A stretch of DNA of 64,000 nt from the NCBI GenBank assembly GCA_019828595.1, contig JAHQRK010000009.1, forward strand, positions 1,054,001 through 1,118,000, read 5' to 3'. The notes below the pieces were generated by a model, which was not told where the DNA came from, made no database searches, and worked only from the letters and a program-made list of their open reading frames with translations. Of the stretch, positions 40,582 through 50,880 are shown one piece after another. Positions within the stretch are counted from its first letter, which is position 1. Each line of letters begins with the position of its first letter. The position numbers were made by a program, and so were the translations under genes. The DNA is from Aphanomyces cochlioides (Eukaryota > Oomycota > Saprolegniomycetes > Saprolegniales > Verrucalvaceae).

Positions 40582-41718
40582 ATGAGCACAATTGCGATGG
40601 ACGCCAACTTGGAAAGCCAGGTAATGAAGGACGCAATGGTTTGAGAGCTAAGCTGAAGTAGCAAGATGAAATTGGAGCTCTTCAGGTAGTCCTATCCTTG
40701 ATGTGTCTTTGCGAATGGTTTGAATCTGTAGTCCATTTATGGAGATGATTTTGCATGGGCAGACAGCGAAACCTTTGCACAATGCAAATCGTTCTTCATG
40801 TCTATTCCAGGCGATTTCTGCCTTCGATTATTGATCCACCTCCCAACGACTTATCCGTCACATGATCCTCCGATCGCTGAAGTCTACGAGTCGTTCGGAG
40901 TCTCCACAACAGAATGTGAAGCAATCGTCCAAGACTTGGTGCATTGCCGATCGCGACGTGCATGGTCTCACACAATAACGACGTAGACAACGATCTTTGA
41001 ACGTTCGAGAGGTGATGTGTGCTTGTACGAGTGGATTGAAAGCGTGCGGGAGAAATATGGCGCGATTGTGTCGTACGAAGCTGAGTCTTTGGAAGTTGCT
41101 GAGATTGACACTGCCGAACTCGTCAAAGAACCGACGCTTTCCCGCAACATCAAGCCATTCTTGCGTAATATTAAGACAGGAACGCCCATCACGGATCGAA
41201 AGAGTACCTTTCAGGTACATTTGAGAGATGAAGTTTTCGTAAACATGTCAAAAGGCTCATGCTGTTGCAGTGACCTCTGTCGAAGAGGTTATCCATGAAC
41301 CAAGTCAGTGTTTCACTGAGCATGACGTAGGTTCGTGAGTTTCTTGCGTTCCTACTTGAGGATCGCAAGATTGCTCGAGCTACACACAACATGCTGGTGC
41401 GTTGGATTTGTTTGGCGAGTTCTAACGAGATGAATGTCAGGCGTACCGCATTGTGAAGGATGTTGTGATCAAAGACAGTGACGACGATGGTGAAGGCGGT
41501 GCAGGAAGTAAATTGTCGCACTTGCTGGAAATGACACAAGCTGAAAATGTGGTATGAGTTCTTGTTGTGATGGTCTTTATTGTTTCAAGGCTGTGGTTGT
41601 AAGTCGGTGGTACGGTGGGATTCTCTTGGGCCCTGACCGCTTCAAGCACATCAGCAACAGCGCGCGAGAAGTGCTCGAAGCCAACGGATTTATCGCGCGA
41701 AAGACCAAGAAGCATTGA
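40582..41718 (+). CDS. IMPACT: IMPACT homologue (RWD + UPF0029/YigZ domain), 8 exons
   Basis: Exons 40582-40620, 40662-40685, 40732-40938, 40987-41214, 41255-41287, 41331-41396, 41441-41551 and 41590-41718 give 278 residues. The introns are 38-48 nt. Residues ~14-105 form an RWD domain (DEIGALQSIYGDDF, then LRLLIHLPTTYPSHDPP). The second half is the UPF0029 domain: ITDRKSTFQAHAVAV, LLEDRKIARATHN, DDDGEGGAGSKLSHLLEM and VVVSRWYGGILLGPDRFKHI. IMPACT/Yih1 binds the Gcn1 scaffold through its RWD domain and restrains Gcn2, the eIF2-alpha kinase of the amino-acid starvation response. A 24-nt exon 2 was accepted because it restores the RWD start exactly. The gene is convergent with the next one, with 6 nt between stops. 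Confidence 0.94.
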
Positions 41719-41724
41719 GCGCTC

Positions 41725-43199
41725 TTACTCAAGAAACATCAATGCTTCGTCTTGAGACATCTGTAGCATAGACAAGCCTCCAACGCATGCAAATGGCTCG
41801 AAAGTAGGACGCTTTAACTTTTTCTTTTTCTTGGCCTTGACTTTCTTCTCTCGCCGATGCTCACTTGGATTGCCCTCGTCATCAGCTGTGTAGTCAACCC
41901 TTGGTCCATCAACGGACTTGGTGTTTGTGTCATCTTGATGAATCGTCGTTGTATTTTGATCGCTTCTGTTTGTTTCATTTGCTACTGCGCTCGTTGTTTC
42001 CATTAGCTGCTCATGATTTATATCGTCGTATTCTTCGACAGCAGAGGTTCTTTGTGGTAATCGACCAAAGTCTTCCAACCACAGTCTTCGAATGTGCTGA
42101 TGCGAGTCTCGTAAAGACCGGTAGTGACTTTCCATGGACGTCTCTGGCTCCCGAGGCAAACGACTGAATATCATCGACAAGATCATATCTAAGACGTTCA
42201 TATCTTTCAAGAGGAGAGAATCGTCGGGTAGCTGTGCTTCAACAGCATTATCCACGGGGTTTAAATATTCATCCAGCAGTACGTTTAGCTTTTCTTCAGT
42301 CTCTTCGAGTCGGCTTGTTGCAAATCGACGTGCCATAACAGACTTTGTGTCATGATGCCCATCTAGACTCTGAAGTTTCGTGGTGTACACATTCCTTGCT
42401 GCAGACAACTAAGAATGGATTTATGAAACTCTCCACCGTGAAAGCAAACCTGCTCAATTTCAGCACTCAGTGAGGCCATGTGTGATGTTCTTCTTTCGTG
42501 CTCGGATTCTGCAAGCTTTTCCAGTTCAAAGATGACTTGGGCCTTCCATTTGATATCTCGGGACGATTGAGCCATGCAATCTTTGATATAATTCACGCTT
42601 TTCCATTGAGTTGCTCGGTGGAGTACATCGAGTAGATCGCTGAGGGGAACTTCTTCGTCAATAATAGCTGGATAATCGATTGCGGCCCATACATCTTCCC
42701 CTTGCGCAGTCAAATGAGCTAGTCGAGATTTGTACACGCCATATGTCGTGTGATAAGCCATTTCCTGCTCCAGAAGTACTTCCAGAACGTATGAGAACTT
42801 GGTCGATCCAAATATTTCTTGAATAGCTTCTGACGCTTTTGAAATATCTTGTTGCGAAGACAATGGGGCACCCATGTGCTCAACGCTGACTTTGGACAAG
42901 TTGACAAGCAGGATTGGAAAATCGTCAGGAAATGCCTCGGCATCTTCCTCCCATTCATTATCGTCAAGTCTACGAGAAGCTTCGTTCAAATCGAGGTTGA
43001 AGTCGTCTTTGGTTTCCCACGAATCTTCTTCATCCTCTTCTTCATTTTCAATCGTGGTTATACTCAATTTCTCGTCACGGAGAATCGAGCGCGCCTGAGG
43101 AAGTTTCACAGAAGATGGGACTTTGAACGACAGCGTCAATTGGTCGTCGAAGGCGACGTGCACCGGCGCTCGGCCTTTCTTGCGCCCAAGCACTTCCAT
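41725..43199 (-). CDS. Unrecognised acidic, coiled-coil-prone protein, 2 exons
   Basis: Exons 43199-42450 and 42408-41725 join across a 41-nt intron (GTTTGC...CTTAG) within a helical stretch (SAEIEQ into LSAARNVYTT); the product is 477 residues. Residues ~30-90 are very acidic (ENEEEDEEDSWE). The middle ~120-330 is rich in heptad-like Leu/Glu/Lys and likely coiled coil (KWKAQVIFELEKLAESEHE). A basic KVKAKKKKKLKR stretch near residue 450 could be a nuclear localisation signal. I know no family for it. Single intron and steady codon use suggest a genuine conserved gene. Confidence 0.75.
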
Positions 43200-43242
43200 T
43201 TGGCGAGACCAAAGTTTGGTTTTGGTTGGCTCATTGAACTTT

Positions 43243-43264
43243 CGGATAATTCATATATTATCCG
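43243..43264. promoter_or_regulatory. CGGATAAT/ATTATCCG palindrome upstream of the acidic-protein gene
   Basis: Perfect 8-nt inverted repeat with a 6-nt centre, 44 nt upstream of the ATG at 43199. It matches the core of similar elements upstream of three other genes in the window. Confidence 0.55.
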
Positions 43265-43335
43265 TAATTTGAATTCCATTTTAAATTGAGTTTCGAATGC
43301 ATTTAAAACATCGTGCGATAAGTTAAGTGAGGAGA

Positions 43336-44544
43336 TCACAAAAAGCGTGAAGCGGCCATCGCTTCGGCGCCATGTTCGTCGTATTCTCTCTTGGAAACCC
43401 ACAATTGCTGGAAGGAGCCAAGGGAAGCCAAGATGCTTCCCCCAATCCATGCGCTGAATTTCCTCTCGATGGCTGATACTTGCGCCAATCGCACTTTGTA
43501 CGTTGCAGAGGGGACCATTTGCGAGACTTCCCAATGTAGACGCTCTGTGAGCCCAGATAGACCACTGCCACCACCGCAGAGGATCATGTTGTACAGCAAA
43601 TCTTTGCGTACGTCGGCGTCGCTGGCCTGGACAGCATTGTATACCATGCGATGCAAACCTTTTGACGCACTGTCAACTGTCGTCGAATCGGCAGCAATAA
43701 CATCAGGATGGAACAACTTCTCCGGCACCTTGAAGCGCTCAGCAGTGAGAGTAACCACTTGACCATCTGGCAGCTCATAAGTTTCAGGGGCCACACTTTC
43801 GGCCAGATCTTCCTGCAGAGTTGTTTCGGGCATTGAGCAGAGCGATTCCTTCATGTCCCGAACAATCTCCATGATACGAAAGTTGCGATATTCGCTGGAT
43901 ACTGACGTCAATGGTTTTGAGGCACCATCAGCATATTTTCGCACGCCTGGTTGAATATCGATTTTGAGTTTTTCGAGCAAAATAGAGCTTAATTGTGCTG
44001 TCAATGCTTCGCCACCAACAGTACATCGAGATGATGAGCCCTTCAAACAATATCCTTCAACCACAGGCACGACACGTGTAGAACTGGCGCCAATATCACA
44101 AACAAGAGCAGTGGATTTGCCAAACGAAAACGCATTCAACATGGCATCCTTGGCGACATAGCAAGCTGGGACGTTGAACTTTTCAAACATGAGCTCCATG
44201 TATGAGACGCTTTCGTGCATGTCGAAAGGTGAGAGACACGTCAAGACTGCATGTTGTGTCGGGTCCACATTCAGCTCGTCAAAGGCATGCAACCAAAGTT
44301 TCTCCATGACATCCCAATTGTAATTTGTCTTGTCTTCCATGGTAGATATCGCTCGAGGCAAGGCTGTGATATCGTGGCAGCTATTTAACGCGCTTTGCCC
44401 CACAATGCGTTCATTCGTTGCTGGACGTACTCCCATACAAGAAGGGAAGACTACATTGGGGGTGTCTTCGCCAGCATAGCCAAACTTCGCATTGAGAGAT
44501 CCAACGTCGCCAACAAACGCGCCAACTTCGTCCCCACAGTACAT
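43336..44544 (-). CDS. ARP4: Actin-related protein ARP4 (ACTL6/BAF53 type)
   Basis: A single exon of 402 residues from ATG 44544. The N-terminus MYCGDEVGAFVGDVGSLNAK with FGYAGEDTPN matches ARP4/BAF53 rather than conventional actin. Actin-fold landmarks are present: the phosphate-1 region GDVGS, LVCDIGASSTRVVPV (phosphate 2), and LCGGGSGLSGLTERL (adenosine region). The C-terminal KFSAWIGGSILASLGSFQQL is the typical ARP4/actin ending. ARP4 is a nuclear subunit shared by SWI/SNF- and INO80/SWR1-type remodellers and the NuA4 acetyltransferase. The protein is a little shorter than animal ACTL6A (about 429). Confidence 0.92.
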   Translation of the reverse strand: MYCGDEVGAFVGDVGSLNAKFGYAGEDTPNVVFPSCMGVRPATNERIVGQSALNSCHDITALPRAISTMEDKTNYNWDVMEKLWLHAFDELNVDPTQHAVLTCLSPFDMHESVSYMELMFEKFNVPACYVAKDAMLNAFSFGKSTALVCDIGASSTRVVPVVEGYCLKGSSSRCTVGGEALTAQLSSILLEKLKIDIQPGVRKYADGASKPLTSVSSEYRNFRIMEIVRDMKESLCSMPETTLQEDLAESVAPETYELPDGQVVTLTAERFKVPEKLFHPDVIAADSTTVDSASKGLHRMVYNAVQASDADVRKDLLYNMILCGGGSGLSGLTERLHWEVSQMVPSATYKVRLAQVSAIERKFSAWIGGSILASLGSFQQLWVSKREYDEHGAEAMAASRFL

Positions 44545-44688
44545 ACGCGCGCTTCCTCGATCGGCCGAGTGTGTGGTGCGTTGGAAATTGGAAAATAGAA
44601 CTTATTACCTTTTGAATTGTATACCATATGTATACCTTATATAAACATTCATTCCTGAGGATTTCCACAGGGCCAACCAAAATTGAAA

Positions 44689-45797
44689 ATGGTCAAAAGG
44701 AAAGGGCGGGAATCGGAAGTTCGACCGGCGAAGAAGTTCAAGTCTCGGCCGCCAAAGGCTCCAATTCAGCAAGTCTACTCTCTAAACGATGTGGTATTGG
44801 TGCTCGGTGATGGTGACTTTACATTTTCCCGTGGATTGGTCACACATCGTGGCGGAGGATCGAATCTCTATGCAACATCCTACGACTCGGCGAGCCAAGT
44901 GCGAAAGGTAACACGACACCATTTAGCTTGTATTGATCTTCTTCATGGACAAATAGAAATACTCGAATGCTGCAGAATGTATCCAAGCTTTGGCAAAAGA
45001 AAAGGCCCATGTATTGCACGACATTGATGCAACCAAGCTGGATGCTTTGCCTTCAACATTGCCACCTCTATTCGACTATATTATTTTCAACTTTCCACAC
45101 AGTGGACAGCAGCGTGTCCATATCAACCGCGTACTGCTGCTCGACTTTTTTGAAAGTGCACGGTCGAAACTCAACTTCAAAGGCGAAGCGCATGTTACAC
45201 TGAAAACCAAACCGCCTTACTCCAATTGGAACGTCGAGGATCAGGCCAAGGCTGCTGGCTTTGTCATGAAGGAACGAAGACCATTTCGCATTCAATTAAT
45301 CCCTGGATATCACCATCGAACGACCGATCCCCATGCCAAAGTATTTGAGCCTGATCAATGCATCACCTACATCTTTGTCGTGGATCGATCAAGAGTAACG
45401 TGCTTTCATCGGCAATCACCTAACTATTAAACTCTAGTTTCCAGTTCCAGCCATTGTACCTTCAACGACTAATGCAGTCGATAACGTCCAACGAGACCAG
45501 CCGAAGGAACAAAAGGAAAAGAAAAAGGCCAAGAAAGTTGATCCTACTACAAAACAGGCATTACAACATGCGTTGACAAGTCAAGACGAACCTCCCACAT
45601 CGAAACCACTGCAATCAAAATTTCTCGACCAGTCCTCTCAGCAAGTAGTCGCAAAAGCAACCAAGCCAAGTTCAACTCGGCACGACAAGAAAGAGCCACT
45701 GGATGCCGTGATTCCATCACACGTGACTGAAGAAATTTACCAGTTGTGCTTGGAAAAGCTGCGAGAGGTGCGCCGGCGGCGACTAAAGCTCACGTAG
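44689..45797 (+). CDS. BMT5: Bmt5-type 25S rRNA (uracil-N3)-methyltransferase (DUF2431), 3 exons
   Basis: Exons 44689-44907, 44957-45394 and 45438-45797 join over 49- and 43-nt introns; the product is 338 residues. The basic N-terminus is followed by VLVLGDGDFTFSRGL, the SAM-binding start of the Bmt5/DUF2431 family, and then LYATSYDS, VLHDIDATKL, YIIFNFPHSG and GEAHVTLKTKPPYSNWNV. YHHRTTDPHAKVF closes the domain. The C-terminal ~120 residues are Lys/Gln rich and end in a basic helix, as expected for a nucleolar protein. Yeast Bmt5 methylates U2634 of 25S rRNA. The start is the second Met of the open frame (an earlier in-frame TTG is not an ATG). Confidence 0.92.
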
Positions 45798-45803
45798 AAT
45801 ATA

Positions 45804-47910
45804 TTACTTCTTTTTGGCGTACAACATTGCAGCCCCGGCCACCACAAACCCAGCGGCCGCATAGATGCCACCGTGTGCAATCGTAGCAATCATCGACTCA
45901 GACATGCTGTGATACCGCACTTTGCGTTCATGGTTTGGCAATCTGTCGAGGAGTTCGCTTAAGTCTTCGTCGGTCGAGTCGACTCTAGCTGCTGGTTGTG
46001 TCTTGAGACGTAGATAAGCTGCCTCATGGCTGATCGCCAATGCAACTGCATCTTCCAAGTCTTTGTCAGCGTAAAGCAAGACTGTGTCGCCTTCATCGTC
46101 CACATAATACAAATTCAATTCTTCGTCGTCATGTCCCGTTCGATTTCGCACTTCCTGCAACAATTTACCCAAATTCATTGCGGATGCCGTGAAGCGATGG
46201 ATGTTTTGAACGTGGTCTGTCAACTTATACGCAAACGTTGAGGGACTGGCGGGTTTCCTCGACAAAGGTTCCACAGGAGCTACTGAGGGTGTTATTTCCG
46301 ATGGGGTAGACGTAATAGGCGCAGGGGATGGAGCGATTACAGCATGCTCAGTGTCCATACGATGACTATCAGGCTGCGAATAATTTATGGATGGCTTGGG
46401 GGCTTCTACAGTTTGTTAATGCTGAGATTACCAAGGAAGGATGTACCAGGAGGATTGAACATGGAGCTCCAAAATTGATTCCACACGGGCGAGACGTTGG
46501 CCGTATGCTGCTGCTGGAAACTTCCAATTTGGTTAACAACGCCGCAAGTGACTTGGAGGACATCAGCAAGACCAACGACGACGCCTTCGTCATTCAAAAC
46601 GGGTAAATGCAAAAACTTGCCATCATGCATAGTATGCAGCGCGTCTAGAATTGTCGTGGACAAGTAGACACATTCGGGGTTGGAAGTCATAACATCTCGG
46701 ACAAGGCAAGTTGAGGGGTCATGTCCGACAGCCAACACACGCCGCATAAGGTCCTTCGTGGTTAAAATGCCTTCCATGATTCCTGACGTGCCAAAGACCA
46801 TAACAGCGCTGGAATTAGTCTGCAGCATAAGCAGCGACGCCTCTCGAGCTGTAGCAGTGTCTGCAATTTCAGGGACCTCTCTCGTCCCGTCGATCATGGA
46901 GCTCAGTGTTGGTAAGAAGAGCTATAGAGCAGCTTAACACTACATCTTGCATGGAATACTCACAGTTTCACGCATTTTCTCAAACAAGGATGTTTCGGTC
47001 TCGCCCATATTGGCCTCCAACTACATTTTTCAGCTTCATGATGGCACATGATAGGCACCTTTTGAAAAGTTTCTGCAAATTGACTCGACGAAGCCATGTA
47101 GGCTTGCTCAATCTTTGAAATGGCATCATACAAACACTTGGCAATGTCGAGGATTCCCACGACTAAAATAAGATGACACAATGCAATCCAAGATGGTACA
47201 GTACCATTTCCATTCTCAGCTACCGGAAGATGTCGGAATTGTCCCGACACCATTTGCTCTAACGCTTCGATTGCGCAAGCACGAGGAGAGACGCAAGATG
47301 GATTTGGGGTCATGACATCACCAACTCTTGTCAAGATTGGATCCAAGCCTCTGGCAACGACGCGTAGTGCAATATCCTATAAGTTTGGTTATCATCCCAG
47401 GTTATACAAGGCAGAGCAACTTGCCTTGTCTGTCAAAATACCAGTAAGCGATCCTTTTGAGTCTGTCACTAAGGACGCTTCTGTCCTGGCATCAACCATA
47501 GCTTTCACGCAGTCTGCAATCGATACACTTTCTTGCTGGAGGAGCGCCTTGGACGGTCGAAGTCGTCGTACACTTGCACTCACCCCAAACGACGGTTTTG
47601 CATCCGATCCTTTCCTTGACGATCGCCGTCCTCGTTTTCGCATGGGCACTTCTCCACTATGTGATAACTTGTACTCGTGTGAATCTGAGTCGGTACTATT
47701 GCTACTGCGATAACTTTGCGATTTTTCACTTTCTCCCGACGGTTGATGTTCCGTCGCGTCGTGGCGACTTTTCAAGCTCCCTGTGCTCGTATTGAGGTCG
47801 TACGCGAGCGGCGTGTCTTCCTTTGGACTTGGCGCTGGCGCTGCTGTCACCTTTGTCTTGGTCGAGAAGACCACCTCGACCTTTTCTCGTCGCAAGTTGG
47901 TCCCCAGCAT
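45804..47910 (-). CDS. Four-CBS, PB1-domain, tail-anchored protein (CBSCBSPB type), 6 exons
   Basis: Exons 47910-47425, 47376-47205, 47162-47059, 47020-46964, 46921-46447 and 46405-45804 give 631 residues. Introns are 38-48 nt; the first is GC-AG (donor GCAAGT) and precisely rebuilds the CBS motif GILTDK-DIALRVVA. After a Ser-rich N-terminus come two CBS pairs (~113-235 and ~290-410; VGDVMTPNPSC, VRDVMTSNPECV). A PB1 domain follows (~488-565; FAYKLTDHVQNIHRF and a DDEGDTVLLYADKDLEDA OPCA-like acidic motif). The last hydrophobic segment, IYAAAGFVVAGAAMLYA, is followed by three Lys and fits a tail anchor. CBS pairs bind adenine nucleotides and PB1 domains pair with each other. The protein is probably an energy-sensing scaffold on an organelle or the ER. 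Confidence 0.9.
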
Positions 47911-47997
47911 CTCGTCGCTTCTTCCAAATTACTATTATGTCAACTTCAACCGGATTCGCTCGTGGTCCTCGGAACGTGCCTGATTGGCCAATCTACA

Positions 47998-48016
47998 TCC
48001 GGATAAATATCCGGAG
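47998..48016. promoter_or_regulatory. ATCCGGATAAATATCCGGA element upstream of the CBS-PB1 gene
   Basis: Two CCGGA-centred palindromic half sites overlap around an A/T centre, 88 nt upstream of the ATG at 47910. It matches the TATCCGG family of elements found at 40553, 43243 and 61753. Confidence 0.5.
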
Positions 48017-48189
48017 TTCCGCCAATAAGATCGTGGCAACGTGGCAGCTTGGCTGCATAGATGTTGTTACAGTCGACGCGACAAAATCTTCTTCAGCTGA
48101 TCGATGAAGTTGACAGCCGATTCTTTGCCAATATGGACTTTCAAAACGCCTGAAATGGCTCTGGAAAACGCAGACGCGTTGAATATCTT

Positions 48190-48218
48190 AGTGGGAAGTT
48201 ATAATATAACTTCCCACT
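48190..48218. repeat. Perfect 14-bp palindrome
   Basis: AGTGGGAAGTTATA, a single A, then the exact reverse complement. It lies 37 nt beyond the stop of MATE1, so it would form a strong hairpin in the MATE1 3' UTR. Confidence 0.85.
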
Positions 48219-48254
48219 TCGACGACATGAAACTGGCAAGATAGAATGTTGTAA

Positions 48255-49923
48255 TTAGATTCCTTCGTGGTCACTCTGAGCGTCGAGCGATATACGAGCT
48301 GCAATCACACTCCAGTCGTATATCCAGACGAGGGCTACTGACATGATGGTCAATTTGACACACTCACCAATGACACTGCCGAGGTACAAGCCACCGAAAC
48401 CAACTTTTGCAACAAATGCCAACAGGTAAGCAGACGGAAGGAGAACAAGCCAAGATCCAACGCATGATGCAATTACAAGCGTCTTCGCCAAAGACATGGC
48501 TTCCAGCATCGCTGAGAGATTAATATGCATGCCTGATACACCAGCTGCCAAGCAGAACGGAACCAAGATGGCAATAATTGATGCCTTGAGCTCTTCATCT
48601 GATGTATAGAGTGCCAACAATCCATCTTGTCCAACAGACATGAGAAGACTCATGAAGATAGCCGCCGAACTCCCCAGACAAAAACCAACAACTGCAGTTT
48701 GTTTGGCTTTCTCAGGGTCGTTGGCCCCAAGGGCGTGCGATACACGGACTTGAATCGGCGTGCTGAAACCAATATAAACCCCGTACGCCAAAGTCCACAC
48801 TGTGTAGAGAATGTTGTAGGCAGCGACGTTGAGACTACTCAGTTGAGCTACACGATAGTGAGACAAAACCACACGCTTGCTGTAATAGTATACCTGCCAT
48901 GATCGCCAAGACGTTGTAGACCCATTCATCCAGTGCCAGATAGACAAGAAATGTGCCAGTAAGTGATAAGAATTGGCTTAGACGTGTTGTGTTGGTGCAA
49001 TGTTTCCATGACCAGCCGTACCAAGTTTCTAAAGTAGACAAGTGTAATGGTGAGGACAGTGCAAGAACTTACGGACATCTCGTTCTTGCAAGAGATGAGC
49101 AAAGGACCACAGTGTCAAGGGCTGCGCCACGCTGATTATGAAGTACGCAATAGGAGAGCCGATGAAGCCAAGGCCATTCCAGCCAAAGCAGCCATAGATA
49201 CAAACATAATTGGCCCCAGCTGAGAGAAATAGACCCGACACATCAACCACTGTCGTTGGAACCATAATCTCCTGAGCTTTGTAGTAGCCTCTGTACTTAG
49301 AATCAGGCAAAAGGGACTAGAAGTTGCTACCTCAGAGCTTCGTAGACAGCAGAGGGCCACACACTCAGGGAAGAGTAGATCGCAAATGTTTCAGCCATGG
49401 CAAGCAGCTCAATGTCGTCAGTCATGAGTTCCAGTACAGGACGAATGTTAAGGTAGGCGAGAATCATCAATGCAGACACTGGTATCAGAACCAACAAGCC
49501 GATCTGTAGCCACACACCGACAAGCTCATAGTTTTTCGCTCCATAAGCTTGTCCTGCAAGCTACAAATTGAGACTCAACATCATGTGGTACATAAGAATT
49601 CGTACTGTGCTGATGGAGACCGAAAAGGCCCATGAAATAATGCGGAAACCACCGACAATCGACGTCACGAGTGCACTCGCTGCCAATTCTCTCGTGCCCA
49701 AGTGTCCTAGAAATGCTGTCGAGATCGTCAGGACGGACAGCTGGCAGAATGTAGCAAGTGAAATCTTCCAGCATATTGCCCAAATCGCCAATGTTTCCTC
49801 CCAGACTGCTTGTTTCGTGTAGAGATGGCGTGTCTTGGGCACAAGCGCATCGGTCTCCATCTTGAGCTGGCCTGAGGTTGATGTCGATCTATCTGAAGAT
49901 TGCAATCTGATTGGTCGAATCAT
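48255..49923 (-). CDS. MATE-family multidrug/toxin efflux transporter 1, 5 exons
   Basis: Exons 49923-49606, 49560-49331, 49290-49073, 49028-48894 and 48847-48255 give 497 residues. Introns are 40-46 nt. The protein is almost entirely hydrophobic, with about twelve membrane segments. MATE signatures include ATFCQLSVLTISTAFLGHLG, TLAGQAYGAKNYELVGVWLQ (the AGQAYGA motif after M2), and in the second half GFSTPIQVRVSHALGANDP. MATE carriers exchange organic cations or secondary metabolites for H+ or Na+ at the plasma membrane or vacuole. An alternative start (METDALVPK) at 49860 matches the start of MATE2 better and may be the true one. All four intron positions and phases match MATE2, so the two are duplicates. 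Confidence 0.92.
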
Positions 49924-50467
49924 GAAACAAACATAAATTTCACACGTGGGACTTTTTTTATCATGTAAATCATGGTTTCCTATATCTACATGAGATTAAG
50001 ACCGTACTTGAACAGGATCAGTTTTTTTTTTTTTGGACGGGTTTATTTGACGTTTAACCCTGTGATCTGCTTTTTCTCGGTGGAAGAAACCTTACTTTGC
50101 GCAGTCGAGAGGCCACAGAGAAGATCGGTATGTGATCGGCCTGTGCACTACTGTCGGCGGTACTTGAACAGGATCTTTTCTATAGTGCAGTCATCTTTTC
50201 TTTGTTTTCCAAAGTAGACGATACCAATAACTTTGAGGATCGGACGAGACCCCCTTTGTTGACTCGGGATGTCGGCTTTTTTTACTTTACCGTAAAGAAA
50301 ATGTCATTGATGAACGTCCACTGTTGCTATTCCAAGACAGTGTGAGCGAAGGCGGGTGGTATGAGAAGTTATTGGTATTCGCTCAATCTCTCTGTTAAAT
50401 TTCCACCATTTCTCCAACGAATCTACTCCAACCCCATATACTTCTAGCCTTGGATGAGCATGTGTAG
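49924..50467. other. Intergenic between MATE1 and the retrotransposon
   Basis: No gene seen. It has a T14 run near 50020-50034 and a direct repeat of GTACTTGAACAGGATC at about 50003 and 50159. It ends in TGTAG (50463-50467), the left target duplication of the element. Confidence 0.6.
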
Positions 50468-50730
50468 TGTAACCGGGCGCAGAGGATGTCTGGCGCGTGT
50501 GAACTGCGACTGAAGTGTAAGAGTGAATTAAAGTTAAAGCAACCTAAGTCTCATTCCTGTCTTGTTTCTCGTTGGCTATCGCACAGCCTCACTAGGAGCT
50601 TCAACTTCTGTGGCCTCCCAAGGCCAGTCGTTCACACAGCAGAGCGCGGGGAACCGCTACTGCAGGGCGCCAGGTCAATGCACAGACCGCGCCCTCATCT
50701 TATGTACCTGCCAGACATGGCACGGTTACA
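50468..50730 (-). repeat. 3' LTR of the Ty3/gypsy element
   Basis: 263 bp bounded by TGTAACCG/CGGTTACA. It differs from the other LTR by one base. Confidence 0.97.
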
Positions 50731-50880
50731 TCCTCCCACACTTAGGGCGAAAGCCCGTAAGCTTTGCAGAGATGCCTCCCTCGCTGGGGGTAATCTCTTC
50801 ACAGTCCCGTCTGAACTGGGACTGGTGTGTTCCAACTATCACATTGGCTCTCGCTGAGCCAATCAGGAACATTTTCGAAA

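Larger units (their letters stand above)
47911..48254. other. Intergenic with promoter of the CBS-PB1 gene and 3' region of MATE1
   Basis: The left half contains GATTGGCCAATC (two overlapping CCAAT boxes in opposite orientation, about 47983-47994), the ATCCGGAT element listed below and a further GCCAAT. The right half contains the 29-nt palindrome listed separately. No ORF of interest. Confidence 0.6.
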
